A DNA stretch of 64,000 nucleotides from NCBI GenBank assembly GCA_020851555.1, contig JADZCM010000050.1, positions 1-64,000 on the forward strand, written 5' to 3'. How positions within the stretch are numbered: position 1 is the first letter of the stretch; the number at the start of each line of letters is the position of its first letter. The stretch comes from Bryobacterales bacterium (lineage in GTDB: Bacteria > Acidobacteriota > Terriglobia > Bryobacterales > Bryobacteraceae). The notes under the pieces are model-generated. The model did not search any database. It was not told where the DNA came from and saw only the letters and a program-made list of their open reading frames with translations. The translations under genes and the position numbers were made by a program. Positions 42,124 through 51,265 of the stretch are shown piece by piece.

Positions 42124-43527
42124 ATGGTAGTCATGCGGATTCAGTTCGATGAAACCAACCTGCGAGCCGCCATGGTCGGCGTCGCTCATGGTGTTACGGA
42201 GAAGGAGATTGGGAAGATGGCGCCCAGAGCCGCGGATGCTCTGGCGGGCTTCCGGAGAGCCAGTGAAGAAGGCCGCTACGGTTTTGCTCACATGCCCTAC
42301 CGGCCGGCGCTCGTGAAGGCGATCCTCGGCTATGCCGCGAGCGTGCGGGGTTCCTATGAGACGGTCTGCGTGGCCGGGATTGGCGGCAGCGCGCTCGGCG
42401 CATGGGCTTTGGATTGCGGGTTGCGTGGTCCGCACCCGGTGCAGGGCAGTTTCTCCGCGGCCAACCCCCGGCTGGTGATCCTGGACAACGTCGATCCAAC
42501 CCTGGTCCAGGCCGCGTTGGACTCCATGAATCCGCGAAAGACGCTGGTGCTGGCCATCGCCAAGTCGGGAGCGACGGCGGAGACCGTGGCCGGGTTCCTG
42601 ATCCTGCGCGACTGGCTCACGAAGAAGCTCGGGGCCAGGGCCGCATCGAGAATCGCGGTGGTGACCTCGCATGGCCGGGGCGAGTTGTCCGTGCTCGCGG
42701 AGCGGGAAGGCTACCGGACTTTCCCCGTCCCCGAAAATGTCGGCGGGCGTTTCAGCGTCCTCTCCGCCGTGGGGCTGCTGCCCGCGGCGCTGACCGGCGT
42801 GAACATCCGCAAGCTCCTCCGCGGCGCCGCCGCCATGAACCGCCTGTGCTGGTCCCGGGACCTCGCGGCCAACCCCGCGCTGCGCTCCGCCGTCATGCAC
42901 TACCTGGTCTGGCGCCACAAGAACAAGCCCATCCAGGTAGCCTTTCCCTACTCGAACCGGCTGTGGGGCGCGGCCTTCTGGTTCCGGCAGCTATGGGCCG
43001 AATCGCTGGGCAAGGCCAGGACGCGCAGGGAAGAGAAGGTCAACATAGGCCAGACCCCCGTCGCCGCTCTCGGCACCACCGACCAGCACTCTCAGGTCCA
43101 GCTTTACATGGAGGGGCCCAACGACAAGGTGTTCACCTTCTGGGCCGTCCGCAAGCCCCCGGCCATCGGGAGAATCCCAAAGCAGCGCGTCGGGCTGGAG
43201 GCCTTCGATTACCTGGCGGGCAGAAGCCTGGCCGAGTTGCTGGATGCGGAACGCGCCGCAACCGCCGCCGCTCTCACCAGCAACGGCCGTCCGAACTGCA
43301 CCTTCACGCTGGACCGCATCGACGAAGAGCACCTCGGAGCTTTCCTCCAGATGCTTATGTTCCAGACCGCCTTCATGGGAGAATTGCTGGACATCAACGC
43401 CTTCGATCAGGAGGGAGTCGAGCTTGGCAAGCGCTTCACCTTCGGTTTGATGGGCCGCCCCGGGTACGAGACCTATCGGCAACGGTTCCAGAGCTACGAG
43501 GAGAAACGCGCCGCCGCCGGGCGCTGA
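42124..43527 (+). CDS. pgi: glucose-6-phosphate isomerase
   Basis: A 467-residue SIS-domain enzyme; ATG 42133 (MRIQFDE) is an alternative start. Motifs include VAGIGGSALGAWAL, AIAKSGATAETVAGFL, the PGI signature PENVGGRFSVLSAVGLLPAAL and GTTDQHSQVQLYMEG. It interconverts glucose-6-phosphate and fructose-6-phosphate in glycolysis and gluconeogenesis. It is shorter than the E. coli enzyme and belongs with the roughly 450-residue bacterial Pgi group. Apparently transcribed alone. Confidence 0.94.
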   Translation: MVVMRIQFDETNLRAAMVGVAHGVTEKEIGKMAPRAADALAGFRRASEEGRYGFAHMPYRPALVKAILGYAASVRGSYETVCVAGIGGSALGAWALDCGLRGPHPVQGSFSAANPRLVILDNVDPTLVQAALDSMNPRKTLVLAIAKSGATAETVAGFLILRDWLTKKLGARAASRIAVVTSHGRGELSVLAEREGYRTFPVPENVGGRFSVLSAVGLLPAALTGVNIRKLLRGAAAMNRLCWSRDLAANPALRSAVMHYLVWRHKNKPIQVAFPYSNRLWGAAFWFRQLWAESLGKARTRREEKVNIGQTPVAALGTTDQHSQVQLYMEGPNDKVFTFWAVRKPPAIGRIPKQRVGLEAFDYLAGRSLAELLDAERAATAAALTSNGRPNCTFTLDRIDEEHLGAFLQMLMFQTAFMGELLDINAFDQEGVELGKRFTFGLMGRPGYETYRQRFQSYEEKRAAAGR

Positions 43528-43617
43528 GCGGCGGACAACTCGAAAGGCCGGCCTGCCGGCGCCGGCGAGTCTCCTGCGCTGTCCTGGAAGCAACCCGCGC
43601 AGGCTTGCGGCAGGCGC

Positions 43618-44559
43618 CTAGGCGCCGGACTTCGCGCCCGCGCCGCGCGCCCCTTCGATCACCGTGATCTTCCGGAGTTTCTCCAGTTCCTGCCGGGCTA
43701 CGTCGGCCCAATCGCCGGAGGGGTCGATCCGCAGGTAGGCCTTCCAGTGGCGCACCGCGCGTATCACCTGGCCGCTGGCCTGGTAGATCAGCGCCAGGTT
43801 GTAGTGTGCGTCGCCATAGCCGGGCTCCAGGCGCAGCGCGATGAGGTAGTGCAGGATCGCTTTGCTCTGTTCGCCCCGCTCGTCGAACAGGTTGCCGAGG
43901 TTGAAGTGCGCCAGGGCGTATTGGGGGTCCGTTTCGATGGCGCGGCGGTAGTACTCTTCCGCTTCCGCCCAGTTCCTCAGATGGAAGTGCACGGTTCCCA
44001 GGTTGACCAGGGCGCCGGTAGAACGGGGATCCAGTTCCAGCGCGTTTTCGTAGGCCCGTATCATCTCCGCCGGGGGAGCGCCCTCGCTCTCCAGTTGCAG
44101 CCCCTTCTCGAACCAGAGAGCCGAATCGTACCGCCGGGCGGCTTCGGCCGCCTTCAGCGCGTCGTGCGCCGCCTGCTCGGGGAACGCCAGCACCGCCGGG
44201 AACTCGCCGGGCTCGAAGTCCAGAAGCAACTGCCCGGAGAGCGCTTCCATGGTGGCCTCGCCGGTCTTCACGGCGATCCTGCCCCGGTCGCAGTAGAGGC
44301 GCAGTTGCTTCAGCGGCTCTTCCACCGCGGCGAAGCGCTCCCGCAGCGCCGCCAGGGCGCGGCGTATCTTGGCGGGCGAGGCCCCTCCCTTGCGCAGCCG
44401 GATCAGGGCCTGCAACGTGACCAGGTCCGTGAAGCTGTAGCTTCCCAGCCTGGGCGTCAGGCCTTGCCTTTCCCAGCCTGCCAGCCGGCGCTCGGAGAGA
44501 GCCAGCAGGCGGCGGACTTCGGCGCGGGTGTAGGTCTCACGGACCGGGGGCGCGGTCAC
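43618..44559 (-). CDS. MerR-like DNA-binding domain fused to TPR repeats
   Basis: The start is set at GTG 44559 (TAPPVRETYTRAEVRRLL); upstream codons lie in the AT-rich promoter region. The 313-residue protein begins with a MerR-type winged helix (YTRAEVRRLLALSERRLAGWERQG, then SYSFTDLVTLQALIRLRKGGAS). It ends with at least four tetratricopeptide repeats (ENALELDPRSTGALVNLG, RRAIETDPQYALAHFNLGNLF, ALRLEPGYGDAHYNLALIY). TPRs presumably bind partner proteins, so it may be a DNA-bound scaffold. No known homologue function. Divergent from dnaB. Confidence 0.75.
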   Translation of the reverse strand: MTAPPVRETYTRAEVRRLLALSERRLAGWERQGLTPRLGSYSFTDLVTLQALIRLRKGGASPAKIRRALAALRERFAAVEEPLKQLRLYCDRGRIAVKTGEATMEALSGQLLLDFEPGEFPAVLAFPEQAAHDALKAAEAARRYDSALWFEKGLQLESEGAPPAEMIRAYENALELDPRSTGALVNLGTVHFHLRNWAEAEEYYRRAIETDPQYALAHFNLGNLFDERGEQSKAILHYLIALRLEPGYGDAHYNLALIYQASGQVIRAVRHWKAYLRIDPSGDWADVARQELEKLRKITVIEGARGAGAKSGA

Positions 44560-44670
44560 GCGACAGATTGTAGCACGGGCGCCGGCCGCGGTCGGATCGC
44601 CGGCTGCGCTCCCCCCTGGCTTCCTCCGGCGGTTTGGTACAAAATAGGGTAGATTTGTTTTCGGAAATGC

Positions 44671-44679
44671 TGTGGATAA
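44671..44679 (-). promoter_or_regulatory. perfect DnaA box upstream of dnaB
   Basis: TGTGGATAA on the plus strand is the complement of the consensus DnaA box TTATCCACA. It lies 162 bases before the dnaB ATG, in an unusually AT-rich patch (44636-44667) of the divergent intergenic region. It may regulate dnaB and/or the MerR-TPR gene. Confidence 0.5.
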
Positions 44680-44840
44680 AGAGGCGGCCCCCGGCGTGAA
44701 CGATTGGCGGCTAAGCACTTGCCGGATCCGGACCGCGCGGTCCGAATACGCCGGTTTTCCTCGGTTCAACTATCGGCGGCGGCGTGCTTTACGGACGGGG
44801 TACGAAATGCCTCTTATGAGCGTAAGCTTGAGAGTCTCCC

Positions 44841-46211
44841 ATGGCCTCATTGGACGTTAATCTCGACAAGGGTCTTCCCGTCAGCCTGGACGCGGAGAAG
44901 TATGTCCTTGGCTCGATCCTCCTGGATGACACGCTGTTTGTGGAGGTCGCCGCCACGCTGGAGGCTCAGGACTTCTCGCTCGAGAAGCACCGGCGGATCT
45001 TCCTGCGCATGGGCGAACTGAACGCCCGCGGGGAACGGATCGACCGCCTCACCGTGGCCGAGGAGTTGATGCGCCACAACCAACTGGAAGCCTGCGACGG
45101 GGTGGGCTATCTGGTCTCGCTCGACGACGGGCTGCCCCAGATCCGGAACCTGGACAGCTACGTCCGGCTGGTGAAGGACAAGTCCCTCCTGCGCCGGGTG
45201 ATCTACGCCTCCCAGAGCCTGATCAACCGCTGCCTCGCCGGCGAAGAGGCGCCCCAGGAAATCCTGGCGAACGCCGAGGAAGCGCTCCTCCGGCTGGGGG
45301 AGTCCTCCACCAGGACGACGCTCTTCTCCCCCGGCGAAATCATCGACGAGTTCCAGGGCGGCCTCAACGCCTTTCTTGATCCGGAACGGCGCATCCAGGG
45401 GCTGAGCACCGGCTTCAGGCGGTTCGATGAGATGACCGGCGGGCTGCATCCCGGAGAACTCGTCATCGTAGCCGGCCGGCCGTCCATGGGCAAGACCGCC
45501 CTGGCGCTGAACATCGCGCAGCACGTGGCGGTCAAGCTCCAGAAAACGGTGGCGGTCTTCTCCCTGGAAATGTCCAAGGAAGCTCTCCTGATGCGCCTGT
45601 TGTGCGCCGCGGCGCGCGTCGACAGCCACCGCTTCCGCCAGGGCTACCTCGACGCCGAGGAACGGCGGCGTTTGCAGGCGGCGGCCGCTGAACTGGTGGA
45701 GGCTCCGCTGTATATCGACGAGACCTCCGGCAGCAACCTCCTTGAGATGCATGCCAAGCTCCGCCGGCTCAAGGCCGAGCGGCCGCTGGGGCTGGTGGTG
45801 CTCGATTACCTCCAGTTGATGAGCAGCCGGGGACGGTTCGACAGCCGGGTGCAGGAGATCAGCGCGTTGTCGCGGGGGTTGAAACTGCTGGCCAAGGAAT
45901 TGGGGGTCCCGATGCTCGTCCTCTCGCAGTTGAACCGGATGCCGGAAACCCGGAAGGATGATCACCGCCCGCAGCTCAGCGACCTGCGTGACTCGGGCTC
46001 CATCGAGCAGGACGCCGACGTGGTGGCCTTCATTTTCCGCGAGGAAGTCTACAAGAGGGACCGCGAGGACCTGCGCGGCGAGGCGGAACTGCTGCTCTCC
46101 AAGCAGCGCAACGGCCCTACGGGCGCGATCAAACTGGTCTTCCTGCATCACCTCACCAAGTTCGAGAACCGCGTTTCCGACCTGGAAAGCGACGACGCGC
46201 CGCCGGAATAG
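44841..46211 (+). CDS. dnaB: replicative DNA helicase
   Basis: A 456-residue DnaB. The N-terminal domain (PVSLDAEKYVLGSILLDD) and linker are followed by the RecA-like ATPase: LSTGFRRFDEMTGGLHPGELVIVAGRPSMGKTA in parts, Walker A GRPSMGKT, VFSLEMSKEALLMRLL, LVVLDYLQLMSSRG (Walker B) and LSQLNRMPETRKDDHRPQLSDLRDSGSIEQDADVV in parts. It unwinds DNA at the replication fork as a hexamer. Length is normal and no intein is present. The upstream region carries a DnaA box. Confidence 0.96.
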   Translation: MASLDVNLDKGLPVSLDAEKYVLGSILLDDTLFVEVAATLEAQDFSLEKHRRIFLRMGELNARGERIDRLTVAEELMRHNQLEACDGVGYLVSLDDGLPQIRNLDSYVRLVKDKSLLRRVIYASQSLINRCLAGEEAPQEILANAEEALLRLGESSTRTTLFSPGEIIDEFQGGLNAFLDPERRIQGLSTGFRRFDEMTGGLHPGELVIVAGRPSMGKTALALNIAQHVAVKLQKTVAVFSLEMSKEALLMRLLCAAARVDSHRFRQGYLDAEERRRLQAAAAELVEAPLYIDETSGSNLLEMHAKLRRLKAERPLGLVVLDYLQLMSSRGRFDSRVQEISALSRGLKLLAKELGVPMLVLSQLNRMPETRKDDHRPQLSDLRDSGSIEQDADVVAFIFREEVYKRDREDLRGEAELLLSKQRNGPTGAIKLVFLHHLTKFENRVSDLESDDAPPE

Positions 46212-46317
46212 CCCGTCTGTTCAAGGTCCTGTCCGGCGGCTGTTGCGCGCCGGCGGGCGCTTCCGGGCGGCGTCGCTCCTCGGCGCGCCCCCCCAAGACG
46301 CAGCCGGTGGACGGGCC

Positions 46318-46956
46318 TCAGTCGATCAGGCCGTTTCTCAGCGCGAAGCGCACCAGTTCCCCGATGCTGTGCAGGTTCAGCTTCTCCATGATGTGTCCGC
46401 GGTGCGAGTCCACCGTGTAGATGCTGAGGTTCAGCGCCGAGGCGATTTCCTTGTTGGTCTTGCCCTCCGCCAGCGACTGGAGGATCTCGCGTTCCCGGCC
46501 CGTGAGCAGTTCCAGCGGAGCGCTGACGTGCTTGCGGTAATCCGACAGCACGGCTTCCGACACCGCGGGACTCAGATACCCCTCCCCGGAGGCCACCGCC
46601 CGCACCGCCGCCACCAGGTCCCGGTCGAAGGCGTCCTTGAGCAGATACCCGCGGGCTCCCGCTCGCAGGATCTCACGGACGTAGGCCGAATCCTTGTGCA
46701 TGCTCAGCGCCAGGATGCGGGTCATGGGCGCTTGCTCGCTCAGTCGCCGGGTGGCCTCAATCCCGTTCAGTTCGGGCATCGCGACGTCCATCACGACTAC
46801 CTCGGGCCGGAGCTTGATCGCCAGTTCCACGGCTTCCCGGCCGTTCGCCGCCTCCCCGACGACTTCCATGTCGGGTTCCGTGTTCAGGATCATGAGGAAG
46901 CCTCTGCGGACCAGCACATGATCGTCCGCCAGCAGGACCCGGATCTTCTTACGCAT
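46318..46956 (-). CDS. NarL/FixJ-type response regulator (first pair)
   Basis: Start at 46956 (MRKKIRVLLADDH); the frame upstream overlaps the kinase. The 212-residue protein has a receiver domain with acidic pocket DDH (11-13), phospho-acceptor D57 in VVMDVAMP and K in GYLLKD. A C-terminal LuxR-type helix-turn-helix follows: LTGREREILQSLAEGKTNKEIA, SIYTVDSHRGHIMEKL. It overlaps its kinase gene by eight bases, so the pair is cognate. Regulon unknown. Confidence 0.93.
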   Translation of the reverse strand: MRKKIRVLLADDHVLVRRGFLMILNTEPDMEVVGEAANGREAVELAIKLRPEVVVMDVAMPELNGIEATRRLSEQAPMTRILALSMHKDSAYVREILRAGARGYLLKDAFDRDLVAAVRAVASGEGYLSPAVSEAVLSDYRKHVSAPLELLTGREREILQSLAEGKTNKEIASALNLSIYTVDSHRGHIMEKLNLHSIGELVRFALRNGLID

Positions 46957-48250
46957 GTTCGCCCGCCGGCAGGGGGAACCGGACTTCCACCAGCAGGCCG
47001 CCGCCCGGCTGGGCCGCGACGCTGAGTTCGCCGCCTGCGCTGCGGGCTCTGGCGCGCATCCCGACCAGCCCCATTCCTTTATTCGGCGCGCCGCCGTTGG
47101 CCGCCAGGCCCACGCCGTCATCGGAGATGGACAGGCGCAAGTCCGGCCCGTCGGCGTGCAGCCTCAACCGGACCAGCTTCGCGCGCGAGTGCCGGGCCAC
47201 GTTGGTCAGGGCCTCCTGCGCGATTCGGAACAGGTGCGTCTCGGTCTGGTCCGCCACGCGGCCCGTGAAGTCCGACTGGTAGTCGACTTCGATGCGGGTG
47301 CGTTCGTGGAAGCGGTCGGTCAGCCAGCGCAGGCTCGCGTCTAGTCCGAAGTCGTCCAGGATCGTGGGCCTCAGCAGTTGCGACAGTTCCCGCACGTTGC
47401 GGATGGCGGTGTCCACCAACTCCAGACAGTCCCTTTTGCGCCCGTTGGGCGCGCCGTCGGGAAGCGCCGAGATGCTGGCCTTGAGGGCCGTGAGCGACTG
47501 GCCGAGTTCGTCGTGCAGTTCGTGCGAAAAGCGCCGGGCGGTCGTCTCCTGGCTCTCCAGCATGTGCCAGGAAACCCGGCTGAGTTCGCTGGCCTGGGCC
47601 TCCATCTTCCGGAACAGGCCGGCGGTCAGCCTGACCGTGACCAGACTGCAAAGCACCGCCAGCAACAGGCACGCGCCCAGAAGCGCGGACGACTCGACGA
47701 AGAACCGGTGGCTCTGGCTCCGGATCATGGCCTGCGCGGCCTGCGACTTCTCCCGCCCCGCGGCCATCAGGTTCACCGCGGCATTGGTAACGTGCCGGTG
47801 GTGCCGGAACATATCGTGGGAAATGAAAGTCGGCGGGTTCGACAACGCCAGCACCCGCCGGGCCTCCGCCGTGAATGCCTCGGTCGCCACCTTGAGTTCT
47901 CTTCCCAGAGCTTCGTCCGGGGTCCCGTCGGTTTGCTCCGCGATGCCGGCCACGTCCCGGTCCGCGTCGTCCAGTTCCGCCAGGATCCTGGCGCGGTCGG
48001 CGGACTGGGGGCCGCGCGTCAGGTGGTAGAAGGCCGCGCCGAACGCTTCCTGCTCACTGCGGATCTCGTCCAGCAGGTCGGAGGCCTCCTGCTGCTGGTC
48101 CGCCAGGGTCGCCGCGTTCTTCTGGATCGAGCGCAGGTTGGACATTTCCACGAAGGCGGCAGCCAGCAGCAGGACAATGACCAGCCCGAATCCCAACACG
48201 AGGACCGCCAGGATGCTTCTGGTGGTGACCTCTCGGGACAGAACGTTCAT
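46949..48250 (-). CDS. NarX-type sensor histidine kinase (first pair)
   Basis: A 433-residue membrane kinase; start at 48250 (MNVLSREVTTRS). One transmembrane helix lies at about 12-35 and another at 187-205, enclosing a helical periplasmic sensor of about 150 residues (four-helix-bundle type). The HisKA_3 phosphoacceptor H246 is in RFSHELHDELGQSL, and HATPase_c carries EALTNVARHS and ISDDGVGL. It overlaps the response-regulator gene. The signal is not deducible. Confidence 0.92.
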   Translation of the reverse strand: MNVLSREVTTRSILAVLVLGFGLVIVLLLAAAFVEMSNLRSIQKNAATLADQQQEASDLLDEIRSEQEAFGAAFYHLTRGPQSADRARILAELDDADRDVAGIAEQTDGTPDEALGRELKVATEAFTAEARRVLALSNPPTFISHDMFRHHRHVTNAAVNLMAAGREKSQAAQAMIRSQSHRFFVESSALLGACLLLAVLCSLVTVRLTAGLFRKMEAQASELSRVSWHMLESQETTARRFSHELHDELGQSLTALKASISALPDGAPNGRKRDCLELVDTAIRNVRELSQLLRPTILDDFGLDASLRWLTDRFHERTRIEVDYQSDFTGRVADQTETHLFRIAQEALTNVARHSRAKLVRLRLHADGPDLRLSISDDGVGLAANGGAPNKGMGLVGMRARARSAGGELSVAAQPGGGLLVEVRFPLPAGEHA

Positions 48251-48425
48251 TTCAGCGGCCCAAGGCGGCGGGCCTGCTTCCAGTGTAGGACAGGCTTTTG
48301 CGGCCGTCGCGGCCATACCCCCGGATAGGACCGTTCCTTAGCCTCCGCGGGCTATTCCCCGCGCGCGAAAACCGGAACATGATGAAGCTGACGAGCAGGA
48401 ACCTGTCAAGTAAGGAGCGTAGCTA

Positions 48426-48749
48426 ATGAAAAAGATGTTTGTCGCAGTTGTGATTACGGCTCTGACGGTATCCCTGGGCCTGGCCCAGAAACCTCAGACC
48501 AAGGCGGGCGGGGCCAAGCAGCCTCATGCAGCAGCCGCCGCCGCCACCAGCAAGCCGGTGCGCCACGCCGTCGCTCTCACCAGCCTGCCCCAGGCGACGC
48601 AGGACGCGATCGCCAAGGCTGTGGGCAGCGGCAAGATCAAGCGGCTGACCTCGATCACTACCGACGGGGTCGTCACTTACCAGGCGCAGGTGGCCACGGG
48701 CACGAAGACCTCCGTCATGAAGTTCGACGCCCACGGGAATGTGATCTAG
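48426..48749 (+). CDS. small secreted PepSY-like protein
   Basis: A 107-residue protein with a Sec signal peptide (MKKMFVAVVITALTVSLGLAQ) and an AAGGAG 11 bases upstream. An alanine-rich linker is followed by one PepSY-like repeat: LPQATQDAIAKAVGSGKIKRLTSI, TYQAQVATGTKTSVMKFD, ending HGNVI. This layout matches PepSY-like (DUF2874-type) periplasmic proteins. It lies next to a two-component system, as many PepSY-like genes do, but on the opposite strand. Function unknown. Confidence 0.65.
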   Translation: MKKMFVAVVITALTVSLGLAQKPQTKAGGAKQPHAAAAAATSKPVRHAVALTSLPQATQDAIAKAVGSGKIKRLTSITTDGVVTYQAQVATGTKTSVMKFDAHGNVI

Positions 48750-48909
48750 CCGTTTCCGCGCCGTTTTTCCCGGGCGCAGCACTGTAGGCTCCTCGCGCCG
48801 CCAACGTCCTCGTCGGTTCTCCGCGGCGCGAGGCTGCCTATCCCCCGCGCATGTGGCTGCGCCCGCCTTCCGCACTTCCGGCGGCAGCGGCCCCTTTACG
48901 GCGCCCCGC

Positions 48910-49938
48910 TCACGGATTCACCTTCGGATGCGACGCCGTGCTGCCTTCCGTCAAACCCAACGCCCACTTGATGCCTTCCAGGTACATCTTCCGGACATCG
49001 GGGTTGGTGAAAGAGGCTTTCGTGTGTCCGAGGCTGGTGTAGAAGACACGGCCCTTGCCGTACATCTTGGCCCACGCCAGGGCGTAGTCCTTGTCTTCGC
49101 GGATTCCCTGGCTGACCGACGCCGCCAGGGGGTTGTTCGCGCCGCTCATCATGGCGCCCAGCCCTGACAGCGTCGCGTAGGGCTCCTGAATCCCCGGAGG
49201 CGGCAGTTTGGTCTCGTCCAGGCGCATCAGGACGTTCATTTTGCTGCGGGACCAGGTCTCCGCCCGCGGGACGTACATCTCGTCGTAGAACACCATCCGC
49301 GTGCCCGCCAGGTGACGCATGGCGGGAAACGAGGGGTCTTCGATGATGACCGGCGCTGCGAAGGTGAACCATGGGTGCGAGACGAACTCCCCGCCGAGCA
49401 TCTCGGTGTACTCCGGCCATGCGCCGTTGCGGTTGGAGTCCAGCGCCGCATGGACCGCCACGAAGCCCTTTCCGTCGTCGTGGATGGCCGAGAGGAAGTC
49501 CTTCTTCTGCTGGTCGTTCAGAGGCCAGATGCCCGTGGTGTTCACTGCCACGATCGCGTCGAACCAGTTCAGGTTCCGGGCTTCGCCTCCTCCCGCGTTC
49601 CCTTTCGTCACCCACTTCGTATCGGTCCTGATTTCCGTGTCGAACAGGCCGGACTCGTTGCCCAGTTGCCAGATGGTGGCGGCGCCGTCGGACGTCGAGC
49701 CGTGATGGAACCCCTCGGTGAAAGCCAGAACCAGAACGTGCTTCTTGGGCGCCGCCGGGTCCACCATCGGGCCGCGTGCCGCCAGGCCCGCTCCCGTGCC
49801 TACGGGGCCGCCGATTCCATGCCCCGGCACTGGTCCTTGCGGGGCCGGCGCCTGCGCGTGCAGCCCCCACGGAAGAAGTGCGCACGCGGCAGCCAGGTGA
49901 AGCGCCGCCTTTTGCATTCCAATACATCGTCTCTGCAT
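48910..49938 (-). CDS. secreted ThuA-like (trehalose utilisation/GATase1-like) protein
   Basis: Start at 49938 gives a signal peptide (MQKAALHLAAACALLPWGLHAQ within the first 30 residues). After a proline/glycine-rich linker, the 342-residue protein carries the ThuA domain: KHVLVLAFTEGFHHGSTSDG, WFDAIVAVNTTGIWPLND, KGFVAVHAALDS, EYTEMLGGEFVSHPWF and GRVFYTSLGHTKASF. ThuA-like domains have a glutamine-amidotransferase-like fold and are linked to sugar metabolism in Acidobacteria and Planctomycetes. Probably periplasmic. Divergent from the alpha/beta hydrolase at 50190. Confidence 0.88.
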   Translation of the reverse strand: MQRRCIGMQKAALHLAAACALLPWGLHAQAPAPQGPVPGHGIGGPVGTGAGLAARGPMVDPAAPKKHVLVLAFTEGFHHGSTSDGAATIWQLGNESGLFDTEIRTDTKWVTKGNAGGGEARNLNWFDAIVAVNTTGIWPLNDQQKKDFLSAIHDDGKGFVAVHAALDSNRNGAWPEYTEMLGGEFVSHPWFTFAAPVIIEDPSFPAMRHLAGTRMVFYDEMYVPRAETWSRSKMNVLMRLDETKLPPPGIQEPYATLSGLGAMMSGANNPLAASVSQGIREDKDYALAWAKMYGKGRVFYTSLGHTKASFTNPDVRKMYLEGIKWALGLTEGSTASHPKVNP

Positions 49939-50157
49939 ACAGTTGCCCTCGTTATGCGCTCGTATGAATGGTGTCCAAACCAGCCGCAACGCTGAGACCC
50001 GCCCCGCAACGGGATCCTCCCTCGGATTCCCGGGGGTCCGGCCCTTGAACGCCCGCGGCCTGCCCCAGTCTATCAAAGAACGCCGCTGGAACTGCCGCAT
50101 ACGCCTTGCCGCGCGCCCTGCCGGCCGTCCCGCCTGACGGTGCGGCGCTGCCTGGGG

Positions 50158-50163
50158 TAGACT
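50158..50163 (+). promoter_or_regulatory. -10 hexamer for the alpha/beta hydrolase gene
   Basis: GGTAGACTGG contains TAGACT 27 bases upstream of the ATG at 50190. An AAGAGG that could serve as ribosome binding site follows at 50177-50182. The -35 is weak. Confidence 0.3.
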
Positions 50164-50189
50164 GGACCGTTGAACAAAGAGGTTGCGTC

Positions 50190-51110
50190 ATGAGAGCCCC
50201 GGTCCTCTGCGTCCTGTCCGCGGCCATCGCTGCGGCCGCGGTTTACGAGCATCCCGGCAGCACCACTCCGATCCCGCACCAGAAGTACATCCGCGTCGTG
50301 AGTGAGACGGACTCGCCCGTTCAGCAGACCTACATCAAGTCCAAAGACGGCCTGTATGTGGCCGCCGCCATCCGCAAACCCAAGGGCGACGGCCCGTTCC
50401 CGGCCATTATCATCTTCCACGGAGCGCCGGGCGGGCGCGGCATGGAGCAGTTGGTGGGATGGTCGAGAGGAGACACCGGGGGCCCCGTGTGGGAGCGCTT
50501 CCTCCAGGAAGGGTACGTGGTCGCCGTGGCCGACTACCGCGGCGGCAACATGAATCTTGTCTCCACGCCCTCCACCACCGGCGTGATCACCGCCATCGAC
50601 GACGGTCTGGCAGTGATCGACTACGTCCGGGGCCTCAAGTACGTGAACCCGGACCGGCTCAACCTGTACGGCGTCAGCCTCGGCGGAAACCTCGTGATGC
50701 AGCTTGTCTCGCGCGTCCACGTCAACGCCGCGATCCTGGGCGCTCCCGCCGTCATGTGGTATCTGGGGATCCAGGCGCCGCCGGGCGCCGCCGGAGCCGA
50801 CCGGTTCAAGGCCGCCAAGCCGGACCCCGAGGTTGCCCGTAAGAACATCGAACCGGTCAAGACTCCCGTCCTGATCCTGGTAGGCACCGCCGACAGCCTC
50901 CAACCCATGGCCCGCATGCTCCACGATGCTCTGGCGGCCGCGGGCAAAACCGTGCGGCTGGATGTCTACGAGCACGGTTACCACGATTTCTGCCTTGGCC
51001 CCCAGGGCCAGAATCGCCCGACCTTGCCTCAGGGCGAGGTCCTGTTGGATTCGGCGCTCGATGCGTTGGAGAAGTCGGTGCTCTTCGTCAAGGGCGAACT
51101 GAAGCCGTAG
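50190..51110 (+). CDS. secreted alpha/beta hydrolase (prolyl-oligopeptidase/dienelactone-hydrolase type)
   Basis: The ATG 50190 gives a short signal peptide (MRAPVLCVLSAAIAAAAV). The 306-residue product has the alpha/beta hydrolase fold: FPAIIIFHGAPGGRG (oxyanion region), YVVAVADYRGGN, nucleophile elbow GVSLGGN, acid in LVGTADSLQP and histidine in YEHGYHDF. Probably an extracytoplasmic esterase or peptidase. It sits alone, divergent from the ThuA-like gene. Confidence 0.87.
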   Translation: MRAPVLCVLSAAIAAAAVYEHPGSTTPIPHQKYIRVVSETDSPVQQTYIKSKDGLYVAAAIRKPKGDGPFPAIIIFHGAPGGRGMEQLVGWSRGDTGGPVWERFLQEGYVVAVADYRGGNMNLVSTPSTTGVITAIDDGLAVIDYVRGLKYVNPDRLNLYGVSLGGNLVMQLVSRVHVNAAILGAPAVMWYLGIQAPPGAAGADRFKAAKPDPEVARKNIEPVKTPVLILVGTADSLQPMARMLHDALAAAGKTVRLDVYEHGYHDFCLGPQGQNRPTLPQGEVLLDSALDALEKSVLFVKGELKP

Positions 51111-51265
51111 CGGGCCGGAGCCGCGGCCCTCGTCCAGGAGCGGCGGCCTGCTCACCCGCACCGTGAGTCTCCCGTCTGCTCTCCTCGCCGGCCGCGCAAT
51201 CTGCCGGCGTCTCTCCCGGCTCGTTCCGCCGCTATCGTGTGTTATCATAAGCTTCCGCGAACGAC

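Noticed and set aside
43613-43626. 14-bp perfect palindrome GGCGCCTAGGCGCC at the stop of the MerR-TPR gene
   Set aside because: Several such palindromes are expected by chance in 64 kb of GC-rich DNA; no repeat copies noticed.
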